A DNA stretch of 12,478 bases from NCBI GenBank assembly GCA_023475455.1, contig JAMCVR010000024.1, positions 1 through 12,478 on the forward strand, read 5' to 3'. The notes under the pieces were generated by a model. It was not told where the DNA came from and ran no database searches. It worked only from the letters and a program-made list of their open reading frames with translations. This document shows positions 5,699 through 12,351 of the stretch, piece after piece; positions within the stretch are counted from its first letter, which is position 1; each line of letters starts with the position of its first letter. This stretch comes from Thermoplasmatota archaeon (GTDB lineage: Bacteria; Pseudomonadota; Gammaproteobacteria; Burkholderiales; Thiobacillaceae). The position numbers and the translations under genes were made by a program.

Positions 5699-6459
5699 TT
5701 CAATCTAAAGAGATCGCGGGCGTTGCGTGTGGTGGCCTGTGCCACTGCGTCCAGGTCCAGTCCGCGCAGTTCGGCCAGGGTCTGCGCGATCCGCGGCAGC
5801 TCGCCCGGCGCGTTGCGGCCGCGCCCGATCCACACCGGCGGAATGTCGGGGCTGTCGGTTTCCAGCACGATGGCGTCGAGTGGCAGGTCGACCGCCAGCC
5901 GGCGCAGGTTGTTGGCGCGCGGCCAGGTGAAGGCGCCGCCGAAACCCAGCTTGAATCCCAGCTTGATGAATTCGTCCGCCTGCTGCGGGCTGCCGTTGAA
6001 GGCGTGGGCGATGCCGCCGCGCACGCGGATCCTGCGCAGGTGTTTCAGCAGCTGATCGTTGGCGCGGCGGCAGTGCAGCAGCACGGGCAGGTCGTGTTCC
6101 TGCGCGATCTTCAGTTGTTCGACGTAGAAGAATTCCTGGGTCGCATAGTCGAGGTCGGCGAACAGGTCGAGCCCGATTTCGCCGACCGCCACCGGGCGCT
6201 GCGCCTCGATTTGCGCGCGCAGTTCGGCCAGGTGTTCGGGGCGGTGCACGTCGATGGTCATCGGGTGCAGCCCCCACGCCGGCAGGCAGCCGGGATAGCG
6301 TTCGCAGGTCGCAGCCACCGCGGCGAAGTTGTCGCGGCTGACGGCGGGAATGACCAGGGTGGCGACGCCGCTCGCGATCGCGGCGGCGTAGACCGCATCG
6401 CGGTCGGCATCGAATTCGGCGGCGTCGAGATGGCAGTGGGTGTCAATGAAAAACGGCAC
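5695..6459 (-). CDS. tatD: TatD family metal-dependent deoxyribonuclease
   Basis: 254-residue TIM-barrel metallohydrolase of the TatD family (3'-5' exonuclease/DNase acting in DNA repair or turnover, cytoplasmic). Ligands seen: THCHLD (His8, His10), VGEIGLD (Glu94), LLHCRRA (His129), AHAFNGSP (His152) and ETDSPD (Asp202), a full two-metal site. There is no ATG near the conserved N-terminus. The candidates are GTG 6459 (giving MPFFIDTHCHLD) and GTG 6492, the latter 3 bases after a GGGAG; the first matches the usual family start but sits inside a strong hairpin. With GTG 6492 the protein would be 265 residues. It lies downstream of the BI-1-like gene on the same strand. Confidence 0.93.
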   Translation of the reverse strand: MPFFIDTHCHLDAAEFDADRDAVYAAAIASGVATLVIPAVSRDNFAAVAATCERYPGCLPAWGLHPMTIDVHRPEHLAELRAQIEAQRPVAVGEIGLDLFADLDYATQEFFYVEQLKIAQEHDLPVLLHCRRANDQLLKHLRRIRVRGGIAHAFNGSPQQADEFIKLGFKLGFGGAFTWPRANNLRRLAVDLPLDAIVLETDSPDIPPVWIGRGRNAPGELPRIAQTLAELRGLDLDAVAQATTRNARDLFRLN

Positions 6460-6476
6460 CGCGTGCGGTGCCGTTT
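6451..6476 (-). terminator. Intrinsic-terminator-like hairpin over the tatD start
   Basis: AAACGGCACCGC-GT-GCGGTGCCGTTT is a perfect 12-bp inverted repeat. Read on the minus strand the stem is followed by TTTTTC, so it fits a rho-independent terminator for transcripts coming from the BI-1-like gene. The plus strand has only a short T run. The GTG at 6457-6459 lies in the 3' arm, so the same structure could hide the tatD start. Confidence 0.65.
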
Positions 6477-6509
6477 CGGGGTGTTTGATCACGTGCTCCC
6501 TCTCCCCAA

Positions 6510-6533
6510 CCCTCTCCCGCAAGCGGGAGAGGG
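6510..6533. repeat. REP-like hairpin, copy 1
   Basis: CCCTCTCCCGC-AA-GCGGGAGAGGG, a perfect 11-bp stem. It belongs to a dispersed repeat type common in proteobacteria and lies between the BI-1-like gene and tatD, where it may protect the 3' end of the BI-1 message. Confidence 0.75.
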
Positions 6534-6556
6534 GGCGAACGTAATGCCCAAACCGA

Positions 6557-7222
6557 TTAATCGTTGCTGGCAAAGCCCAGCAGCTGCAGCAGACTGGTGA
6601 ACAGGTTGAAGATCGACACGAACAGCGTGACCGTCGCCATGATGTAGTTGGTCTCGCCGCCGTGGATGATGTTGCTGGTCTCATACAGGATGAGGCCGGA
6701 CATCAGGAGCACGAACATGGCGGAGACCGCCAGCGACAGGCCGGGCATCTCGAAGAAGAGGGCGCCGAGGCCGGCGAGGAAGGCGACCAGGATGCCGACC
6801 ATGAGGAAGCCGCCCATGAAGCTGAAGTCCTTGCGTGTGGTCATCACGTAGGCCGACAGGCCGAGGAAGATCGCGGCGGTGCCGCCCATCGCCATCATCA
6901 CCACCTGCGAGCCGTTGGGCAGGGCGAGGTAGGCGTTGAGGATCGGGCCGAGGGTGTAGCCCATGAAGCCGGTGAGGGCGAACACGAAGGCGATGCCGAG
7001 GCCGCTGTCGCGAAACTTCGTCGTCAGGAACAGCAGGCCGAAGTAGCCGACCAGGGTGAGGATGAGGCCGGGGTGCGGCAGGTTCATGGCCATCGACAGG
7101 CCGGCGGTGAGCGCGGAAAACGCCAGCGTCATCGACAGCAGCAGGTAGGTGTTCTTGACGACCTTGTTGGTCGACAGCGCCGCGGACTGGCTGCGGCCCA
7201 GGGAAGTGACTTGCGGGTTCAT
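6557..7222 (-). CDS. Bax inhibitor-1/YccA family membrane protein, copy 1
   Basis: 221-residue polytopic membrane protein of the BI-1 family, with seven hydrophobic segments (about 26-46, 52-68, 77-100, 106-126, 134-157, 161-183, 193-217). Characteristic stretches include GFMGYTLGP (85-93), ILYETSNIIHGGETNYI (178-194) and LFVSIFNLFTSLLQLLG (200-216). The length matches E. coli YccA, which modulates the FtsH membrane protease; other BI-1 proteins are proton or calcium leak channels. Start 7222 is chosen for the GAGGAGG a few bases upstream, in preference to the longer frame from 7276. It is identical to the copy at 7529-8194. This copy keeps the native downstream side (hairpin, tatD) but has only a slipin fragment behind it. 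Confidence 0.93.
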   Translation of the reverse strand: MNPQVTSLGRSQSAALSTNKVVKNTYLLLSMTLAFSALTAGLSMAMNLPHPGLILTLVGYFGLLFLTTKFRDSGLGIAFVFALTGFMGYTLGPILNAYLALPNGSQVVMMAMGGTAAIFLGLSAYVMTTRKDFSFMGGFLMVGILVAFLAGLGALFFEMPGLSLAVSAMFVLLMSGLILYETSNIIHGGETNYIMATVTLFVSIFNLFTSLLQLLGFASND

Positions 7223-7387
7223 CTGACCTCCTCGTATGGATTCAAAACAATGTACCTGCACAGAGCCGATTCGCACGGCACAGGTTCCCGAATGGTTTCA
7301 GGATTGCAGGTGAGGATACCTTGATGCGGGCCGGCTTGCCACCCGCAACCATTCTGTCATTGTGGTTTTCGGCTGGGCGGGCGGCCC

Positions 7388-7469
7388 TTACTCGCCCGGT
7401 TTGGTGCCGCGCATCATCAGGTTCATCAGTTCGCCCGGCATCGGAAAGACGATGGTGTTGGTCCTGTCG
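7388..7469 (-). pseudogene. Detached 3' end of the slipin gene
   Basis: The last 26 residues (ending MRGTKPGE) plus stop of the slipin, copied by the 972-bp duplication. It is cut at the junction, where it abuts the REP-like hairpin, and has no start of its own. Confidence 0.85.
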
Positions 7470-7481
7470 CCCTCTCCCCAA

Positions 7482-7505
7482 CCCTCTCCCGCAAGCGGGA
7501 GAGGG
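7482..7505. repeat. REP-like hairpin, copy 2
   Basis: Exact second copy of CCCTCTCCCGC-AA-GCGGGAGAGGG, 972 bp from the first, here downstream of the second BI-1-like gene and adjoining the duplication junction at 7470. Confidence 0.75.
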
Positions 7506-7528
7506 GGCGAACGTAATGCCCAAACCGA

Positions 7529-8194
7529 TTAATCGTTGCTGGCAAAGCCCAGCAGCTGCAGCAGACTGGTGAACAGGTTGAAGATCGACACGAACAGCGT
7601 GACCGTCGCCATGATGTAGTTGGTCTCGCCGCCGTGGATGATGTTGCTGGTCTCATACAGGATGAGGCCGGACATCAGGAGCACGAACATGGCGGAGACC
7701 GCCAGCGACAGGCCGGGCATCTCGAAGAAGAGGGCGCCGAGGCCGGCGAGGAAGGCGACCAGGATGCCGACCATGAGGAAGCCGCCCATGAAGCTGAAGT
7801 CCTTGCGTGTGGTCATCACGTAGGCCGACAGGCCGAGGAAGATCGCGGCGGTGCCGCCCATCGCCATCATCACCACCTGCGAGCCGTTGGGCAGGGCGAG
7901 GTAGGCGTTGAGGATCGGGCCGAGGGTGTAGCCCATGAAGCCGGTGAGGGCGAACACGAAGGCGATGCCGAGGCCGCTGTCGCGAAACTTCGTCGTCAGG
8001 AACAGCAGGCCGAAGTAGCCGACCAGGGTGAGGATGAGGCCGGGGTGCGGCAGGTTCATGGCCATCGACAGGCCGGCGGTGAGCGCGGAAAACGCCAGCG
8101 TCATCGACAGCAGCAGGTAGGTGTTCTTGACGACCTTGTTGGTCGACAGCGCCGCGGACTGGCTGCGGCCCAGGGAAGTGACTTGCGGGTTCAT
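7529..8194 (-). CDS. Bax inhibitor-1/YccA family membrane protein, copy 2
   Basis: Same 221-residue protein as the copy at 6557-7222, with the same Shine-Dalgarno and 168-bp upstream region. It is the copy that keeps its native position behind the complete slipin gene (stop at 8360). Since both copies are whole and carry identical upstream DNA, both could be expressed if the duplication is real; if it is an assembly fault, only one exists. Confidence 0.93.
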   Translation of the reverse strand: MNPQVTSLGRSQSAALSTNKVVKNTYLLLSMTLAFSALTAGLSMAMNLPHPGLILTLVGYFGLLFLTTKFRDSGLGIAFVFALTGFMGYTLGPILNAYLALPNGSQVVMMAMGGTAAIFLGLSAYVMTTRKDFSFMGGFLMVGILVAFLAGLGALFFEMPGLSLAVSAMFVLLMSGLILYETSNIIHGGETNYIMATVTLFVSIFNLFTSLLQLLGFASND

Positions 8195-8359
8195 CTGACC
8201 TCCTCGTATGGATTCAAAACAATGTACCTGCACAGAGCCGATTCGCACGGCACAGGTTCCCGAATGGTTTCAGGATTGCAGGTGAGGATACCTTGATGCG
8301 GGCCGGCTTGCCACCCGCAACCATTCTGTCATTGTGGTTTTCGGCTGGGCGGGCGGCCC

Positions 8360-9454
8360 TTACTCGCCCGGTTTGGTGCCGCGCATCATCAGGTTCATCA
8401 GTTCGCCCGGCATCGGAAAGACGATGGTGTTGGTCCTGTCGCCGGCGATGTTGGACAGCGTCTGCAGATAGCGCAACTGCATGGCCTGCGGTTTGGCGGC
8501 GAGGATCTCGGCTGCGGCCAGCAGCTTTTCCGAGGCCTGCAGTTCGCCTTCCGCATGGATCACCTTGGCGCGCCGTTCGCGTTCGGCCTCGGCCTGCTTG
8601 GCGATGGCCCGCACCATCGATTCGTCGATGTCGACGTGCTTGATCTCGACGTTGGACACCTTGATGCCCCAGGCGTCGGTCTGCGCGTCGAGCAACTGCT
8701 GGATGTCCTGGTTCAGGCGTTCGCGCTCGGCCAGCATGTCGTCGAGTTCGTGCTTGCCCAGCACCGCGCGCAGCGTGGTCTGCGCCAGCTGGCTGGTGGC
8801 GACCAGGTAATCCTCCACCTGCAGGATGGACTTGGCCGGGTCGATGACGCGGAAATACACCACCGCGTTGACCTTGACCGAGACGTTGTCGCGCGAGATC
8901 ACGTCCTGGCTCGGCACGTCGAACACCACGGTGCGCAGGTCCACCTGCACCATCGATTCGTTGATGTCGACGTGCTTGATCTCGACGTTGGACACCTTGA
9001 TGCCCCAGGCGTCGGTCTGCGCGTCGAGCAACTGCTGGATGTCCTGGTTCAGGCGTTCGCGCTCGGCCAGCATGTCGTCGAGTTCGTGCTTGCCCAGCAC
9101 CGCGCGCAGCGTGGTCTGCGCCAGCTGGCTGGTGGCGACCAGGTAATCCTCCACCTGCAGGATGGACTTGGCCGGGTCGATGACGCGGAAATACACCACC
9201 GCGTTGACCTTGACCGAGACGTTGTCGCGCGAGATCACGTCCTGGCTCGGCACGTCGAACACCACGGTGCGCAGGTCCACCCGCACCATCTGCTGGATGC
9301 CGGGAATGATGATCACCAGCCCCGGCCCTTTCACCTTCCAGAAGCGCCCGAGCATGAACACCACGCCGCGCTCGTATTCGCGCAGGATGCGCAGGCTGGA
9401 GGCCAGCAGCGCGACGATCAACAGCACGATGGTCAAACCGCCGAATTCAAACAT
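8360..9454 (-). CDS. Slipin/stomatin-like SPFH protein with internal 112-residue tandem duplication
   Basis: 364-residue membrane-anchored SPFH protein. Residues 5-24 form the N-terminal hydrophobic hairpin, followed by [22 protein letters not shown] (25-46), the usual start of the SPFH domain. The core from [10 protein letters not shown] through HVDINESMV (about 57-169) is repeated almost exactly at 169-281. Then comes the coiled-coil [20 protein letters not shown] and a C-terminal tail. Without the repeat the protein would be 252 residues, normal for slipins. ATG 9454 is preferred over ATG 9460 because the AGGAG sits 7 bases from it. It overlaps the NfeD gene by 8 bp; slipin and NfeD act together as scaffold and protease in characterised systems. 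The doubled core would probably disturb oligomer geometry. Confidence 0.9.
   Translation of the reverse strand: MFEFGGLTIVLLIVALLASSLRILREYERGVVFMLGRFWKVKGPGLVIIIPGIQQMVRVDLRTVVFDVPSQDVISRDNVSVKVNAVVYFRVIDPAKSILQVEDYLVATSQLAQTTLRAVLGKHELDDMLAERERLNQDIQQLLDAQTDAWGIKVSNVEIKHVDINESMVQVDLRTVVFDVPSQDVISRDNVSVKVNAVVYFRVIDPAKSILQVEDYLVATSQLAQTTLRAVLGKHELDDMLAERERLNQDIQQLLDAQTDAWGIKVSNVEIKHVDIDESMVRAIAKQAEAERERRAKVIHAEGELQASEKLLAAAEILAAKPQAMQLRYLQTLSNIAGDRTNTIVFPMPGELMNLMMRGTKPGE
8608..9290. repeat. In-frame tandem duplication, period 336 bp, inside the slipin gene
   Basis: Bases 8608-8943 recur at 8944-9279. The parental ends share the 11-mer CCCGCACCATC (8608-8618 and 9280-9290); the middle, junction copy reads CCTGCACCATC. 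There are two differences: T8946 where both outer copies have C, and T8962 where the left copy (8626) has C. These change Arg to Gln and Asp to Asn in the protein. The rest of the units match by eye. The period is 112 codons, so the frame is kept. Confidence 0.95.
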
Positions 9455-10811
9455 GGTCATTCTCCTTTTCCGGTTCCACATCGAGTATCAGGTCATGCCG
9501 CGCGCGCACCCGCACCCGGCTGCCGCGCCTGAGCGGCACCTTGCTGCGCACCCGCCACCGCTCGCCGTGGATGCGGGCCCAGCCTTCGTGTTCCACGTCT
9601 TCCAGGGCTTCCCCCGTGGCGCCGATCATCTCTTCGGCGCCGGTCACCACCGGGCGGGCGCGCGCCTTGATCGCCATGCCGGCGACGAAGAAGCTGAACA
9701 GCGCGCTCGCTACCGCCACCGGGACGATCAGCGCCCACGGGATGCCGTAGCCGGGAAGCTCGGTGTCGATCAGCATCACCGAACCGATGACGAAGGCGAC
9801 GATGCCCCCCAGTCCCAGCGCGCCGAAGCTGGGTATGAAGGCCTCGGCGATCATCAGGACGATGCCGAGGATCATCAGCGCCAGCCCGGCATAGCTGATC
9901 GGCATCACCTGCAGCGCGAACAGCCCGAGCAGCAGGCTGATGCCGCCGACCACGCCGGGGAACAGCATGCCGGGATTGGAGAATTCGTAGATCAGGCCGT
10001 AGATGCCCAGCAGCATCAGGATGTAGGCGATGCCGGGGTCGCCGATCACCGCCAGCAGGCGGCTGCGCCAGTCGGGTTGGACGGGCTCGACGGTGGCATT
10101 GGCGGTGTCGAGGGTGAGCGTCTGGCCGTTCATTTTGATGACGCGGCCGTTGAGCTGCTTCAGCAGGTCGTCGAGGTCGGCCGCCACCAGGTCGATCACC
10201 TTCAGTTCCAGCGCCTCCGACGCCGGCAGGCTCACCGCTTCGCGCACCGCCCGCTCGGCCCACTCGGCATTGCGCCCGCGCAGTTCGGCCAGCCCGCGGA
10301 TGTAGGCCGCCGCGTCGTGCACCGCCTTGCGCATCTTGGGGTCGCCCGATGGCGTTTCTGCGGGCTTGGAGGCATCGGGTTTGTCCGGCGCGGCCGGCCG
10401 GTCTCCGCCAGCGGGCGCGAGTTCGACCGGCGTCGCCGCGCCCAGATTGGTGGCCGGCGCCATCGCCGCGATGTGGCTGGCATACAGAATGTAGGTGCCG
10501 GCGCTGGCGGCGCGCGCGCCCTGGGGCGAGACGTAGGTGGCGACCGGAACCGGGGAGGCCAGAATGGCCTTGATGATGTCGCGCATCGAGGTGTCGAGCC
10601 CGCCCGGCGTGTCCATTTCGATCACCACCAGATGCGCCTTGTCTTCGATCGCCCTGGCGAGGCCGCGCAGCAGGTAATCGGCGCTGGCCGGGCTGATCGC
10701 TCCCTGCACCGTCAGCACCCGCACCATCGCCGCGCTGGCGGGGACGGCCAGCCCGAGGATCAGGCAGGCGGGCAGGACACGGCGCGACAGGAAGCGAAGC
10801 AGGCTGGCCAT
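9447..10811 (-). CDS. NfeD-family membrane-bound ClpP-class serine protease
   Basis: 454-residue long-form NfeD protein. Residues 1-28 are a signal peptide ending ASA. The periplasmic ClpP-like protease domain follows (about 30-215), with [11 protein letters not shown] (66-76) and the nucleophile in [10 protein letters not shown] (Ser103); Lys159 or Lys162 in DPKMRKAV is the likely dyad partner, as in the archaeal homologue PH1510. An Ala/Pro-rich insert spans about 130-155. Five hydrophobic segments occupy about 253-380, and a C-terminal OB-fold NfeD domain lies at about 388-448. In characterised pairs the protease cleaves the partner stomatin near its hydrophobic C-terminus. It overlaps the slipin start by 8 bp, implying coupling. 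No strong Shine-Dalgarno is visible before ATG 10811. Confidence 0.93.
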   Translation of the reverse strand: MASLLRFLSRRVLPACLILGLAVPASAAMVRVLTVQGAISPASADYLLRGLARAIEDKAHLVVIEMDTPGGLDTSMRDIIKAILASPVPVATYVSPQGARAASAGTYILYASHIAAMAPATNLGAATPVELAPAGGDRPAAPDKPDASKPAETPSGDPKMRKAVHDAAAYIRGLAELRGRNAEWAERAVREAVSLPASEALELKVIDLVAADLDDLLKQLNGRVIKMNGQTLTLDTANATVEPVQPDWRSRLLAVIGDPGIAYILMLLGIYGLIYEFSNPGMLFPGVVGGISLLLGLFALQVMPISYAGLALMILGIVLMIAEAFIPSFGALGLGGIVAFVIGSVMLIDTELPGYGIPWALIVPVAVASALFSFFVAGMAIKARARPVVTGAEEMIGATGEALEDVEHEGWARIHGERWRVRSKVPLRRGSRVRVRARHDLILDVEPEKENDHV

Positions 10812-11006
10812 GGCTTCACTTTAGACGGAAAAATCGGATGCGCCCCGGTTGGGGGACCGAAAGTCAAGCCCGGATAACCACGAAGGGCACGAAAAAACGC
10901 AAATAAACCCGTGTGGAGGGTATTTGAAGTGGCGCGACCACAATCGCATTGCGATCGCGGCATGAAGGGTTTGATCGCTTTTGGCATGAATGTTCCGGAC
11001 CGAAGC
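10812..11006. other. Intergenic region between mnhG and the NfeD gene
   Basis: 195 bp without a credible gene. It includes CCACGAAGGGCACGAA (10879-10894), a short motif found dispersed in many proteobacterial genomes, and a 13-base palindrome ATCGCA-T-TGCGAT (10943-10955) that could be a regulator site upstream of the NfeD gene. I see no intrinsic terminator for mnhG. Confidence 0.4.
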
Positions 11007-11345
11007 TCAGGCCGGGCCCGACGGCGCGTCGTTGTCCTGCGCCGGCGTCGGGGCGAGCGATCCGACCCTCAGGTGCAGCGCCGCCTTGGCCAGCAAGTGG
11101 GCGGAGACCGGCGCGGTGATGAAGAGGAACAGCGTGACCAGCACCTCGTGCAGGCTGACGCCTTGCTCGCGCACGCTGAACACCACGGCGGAGGCGATCA
11201 GCAGGCAGCCGACGCCCAGCGTGGTGGCCTTGGTGGGGCCGTGCAGGCGGGTGTAGAAATCGCGCAGGCGGGCCAGCCCGAGCGAGCCGATGAAAGTGAA
11301 GATCGCGCCGGTGAGAATCAGCAGGGAAAGCAGGATGTCGATCAT
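11007..11345 (-). CDS. mnhG: Mrp/Mnh monovalent cation/proton antiporter subunit G
   Basis: 112-residue membrane protein, three hydrophobic segments (about 4-24, 40-58, 65-85). The family signature LRDFYTRLHGPTKATTLGVG (27-46) is complete. The C-terminal 25 residues are polar and Pro/Ala-rich (PTPAQDNDAPSGPA). MnhG is a small subunit of the multi-subunit Na+(or K+)/H+ antiporter in the cytoplasmic membrane and is needed for complex function. It is last in the usual A-G order, as here. It is separated from mnhF by 155 bp holding an inverted repeat, unusual for an operon whose other visible joints overlap. No clear Shine-Dalgarno before ATG 11345. Confidence 0.92.
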   Translation of the reverse strand: MIDILLSLLILTGAIFTFIGSLGLARLRDFYTRLHGPTKATTLGVGCLLIASAVVFSVREQGVSLHEVLVTLFLFITAPVSAHLLAKAALHLRVGSLAPTPAQDNDAPSGPA

Positions 11346-11369
11346 GGTGTCTAATTTAAAAAGCGGTTA

Positions 11370-11481
11370 ACCACAGAGACACAGAGTTCAAAAGCAAGGG
11401 AAAAGTCCTGTACGCATCATTCACCGGTTGGGGAACGGCAAGTCTTCCTACAGCCCATTGTTTTCTCTGTGCCTCTGTGGT
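11370..11481. repeat. Inverted repeat (ACCACAGAGACACAGAG) between mnhF and mnhG
   Basis: ACCACAGAGACACAGAG (11370-11386) faces CTCTGTGCCTCTGTGGT (11465-11481): 17-bp arms with one mismatch, about 78 bp apart. This sequence type is a widespread dispersed repeat of proteobacterial intergenic regions. It carries no gene and could fold in the mnh transcript or be a relic of a small non-autonomous element. Confidence 0.7.
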
Positions 11482-11500
11482 GAGGGGTTTTGGTTGAAAC

Positions 11501-11770
11501 CTATTCGATGATGTCGCCGCGCAGCAGGTACTTGCACAGCGCCACGGTGCCGACGAAGCCCATCATCGCGATCAGAAGCGCGGCCTCGAAATAGATGGCG
11601 CTGCCGAGATGGATGCCGAGCAGCACCAGCAGCGCGATGGTGTTCACGTACAGGGTATCGAGCGCGAGGATGCGGTCGGGCGCGTCGGGGCCTCTGAGCA
11701 GGCGCCAGAAGCTCAGCAGGAAGGCCATGCTCACCAGCGCATAGGCGATCGGGATGACGGTGCTCAGCAT
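11501..11770 (-). CDS. mnhF: Mrp/Mnh monovalent cation/proton antiporter subunit F
   Basis: 89-residue membrane protein with three hydrophobic segments (about 4-22, 40-58, 62-82). The family motif RGPDAPDRILALDTL (26-40) is intact, followed by FEAALLIAMMGFVGTVA (61-77). The ATG lies 7 bp inside the end of mnhE, so the two are translationally coupled. It is a small subunit of the Mrp antiporter used in Na+ and pH homeostasis; F from some species also transports bile salts. The first base of its ATG (11770 on the plus strand) is where the terminal 582-bp duplication begins, so only one mnhF is visible. Confidence 0.93.
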   Translation of the reverse strand: MLSTVIPIAYALVSMAFLLSFWRLLRGPDAPDRILALDTLYVNTIALLVLLGIHLGSAIYFEAALLIAMMGFVGTVALCKYLLRGDIIE

Positions 11771-12267
11771 GCTTTACTCCCTTCCTCAAAAATTTTCATG
11801 AGCGGCGCCTCGTAACGCCGCTTGATTTCGGCGACCAGCGCATCGGCGTCATCGGTGTCCAGCGTGTGCACGATCAGCGTGCGCTTGTCCGCGCTCAAAC
11901 GCGCCGACACCGTGCCCGGCGTCAGCGAGATGGTGTTGGCCAGCAGGCTGATGGCGAGATCGGTCTCGAGTGCCAGCGGCACTGCGACGAAAGCCGGGCG
12001 CAGCCGCGCCGGCCCGAGCAGGATCAGCCAAGCGACCTGGAAACTGCCGCGCACGATGTCGAGTATGAACACGACCAGATAACGCAGCAGCGCGAGCGGA
12101 TGACTGATGCGGATCGGTTCGGGCCAGAAAGGCGAGGTGACGAATGGAACCAGCCAGCCGAGCAGCGCGCCCAGCACGACGTGGCCTGCGGTGAACTGGT
12201 TGACCAGCAGCAGCCACAGGATGGCCAGGGTGAGGGTCAGCAGGGGGTGGGGGAGCAGGCGTCTCAT
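11764..12267 (-). CDS. mnhE: Mrp/Mnh monovalent cation/proton antiporter subunit E
   Basis: 167-residue membrane protein. Hydrophobic segments at about 8-27, 28-45 and 60-85 are followed by a cytoplasmic domain containing the signature NTISLTPGTVSARL (111-124) and VHTLDTDDADA (133-143). ATG 12267 overlaps the stop of an upstream frame as ATGA, as expected for mnhD-mnhE. Because the adjoining 582-bp duplication is a multiple of three and removes the stop of the second copy, the frame also runs unbroken upstream into that copy, giving a potential MnhE-linker-MnhE fusion. I annotate the native start. Confidence 0.93.
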   Translation of the reverse strand: MRRLLPHPLLTLTLAILWLLLVNQFTAGHVVLGALLGWLVPFVTSPFWPEPIRISHPLALLRYLVVFILDIVRGSFQVAWLILLGPARLRPAFVAVPLALETDLAISLLANTISLTPGTVSARLSADKRTLIVHTLDTDDADALVAEIKRRYEAPLMKIFEEGSKAC

Positions 12268-12351
12268 GGCGCAGCACCCGCAAGGGGCACGCCGCCAGAC
12301 GCTCGCCCTTCGGGCGGTCTTGGCGCAGCACCCAGCACCGCTTCGATGTAT
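12264..12351 (-). CDS. C-terminal fragment of the gene upstream of mnhE (probably mnhD)
   Basis: A frame reading YIEAVLGAAP...PLAGAAP ends in TGA at 12264-12266, overlapping the mnhE start (ATGA). Position, overlap and the YIEAVLG ending suggest the C-terminus of MnhD, the large antiporter-like subunit normally preceding mnhE. Only 28 codons remain, because at 12352 the sequence switches to the second mnhE copy. Identity is inferred mainly from context. Confidence 0.5.

Larger units (their letters stand above)
4942..5987. repeat. Tandem direct duplication, period 518 bp
   Basis: Bases 4942-5459 recur at 5460-5977, identical by eye. The unit spans the last 78 codons of the 117-residue gene and the convergent 3' end of tatD. 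The junction lies in a 10-bp sequence, GCCTGCTGCG, present at 4942, 5460 and 5978. In the parental sequence this is at once codons of the plus-strand gene and of tatD on the other strand. The left copy keeps the intact 117-residue gene and a truncated tatD end; the right copy keeps intact tatD and a truncated end of the other gene. Confidence 0.95.
6498..8443. repeat. Tandem direct duplication, period 972 bp
   Basis: Bases 6498-7469 recur at 7470-8441 without a difference found by eye. The unit carries the REP-like hairpin, the whole BI-1-like gene with its upstream region, and the last 27 codons (stop included) of the slipin gene. Junction homology is 2 bp (CC). The unit begins right at the CCCTCTCCCC repeat, a sequence expected to be dispersed in the genome. 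Confidence 0.95.

Noticed and set aside
6662..7324. 220-codon plus-strand frame, repeated at 7634-8296
   Set aside because: Shadow of the BI-1-like gene; the E/H/G-rich translation is antisense of membrane helices. Its two copies only reflect the duplication.
9162..10877. 571-codon open frame on the plus strand
   Set aside because: It is antisense to the NfeD and slipin genes. Its composition (runs of H, R, Q, D) is what high-GC codon bias produces on the opposite strand, and the minus-strand proteins have clear domains.
10951..10958. GCGATCGC octamer as a HIP1-type cyanobacterial element
   Set aside because: A single occurrence expected by chance in GC-rich DNA; gene content is proteobacterial.
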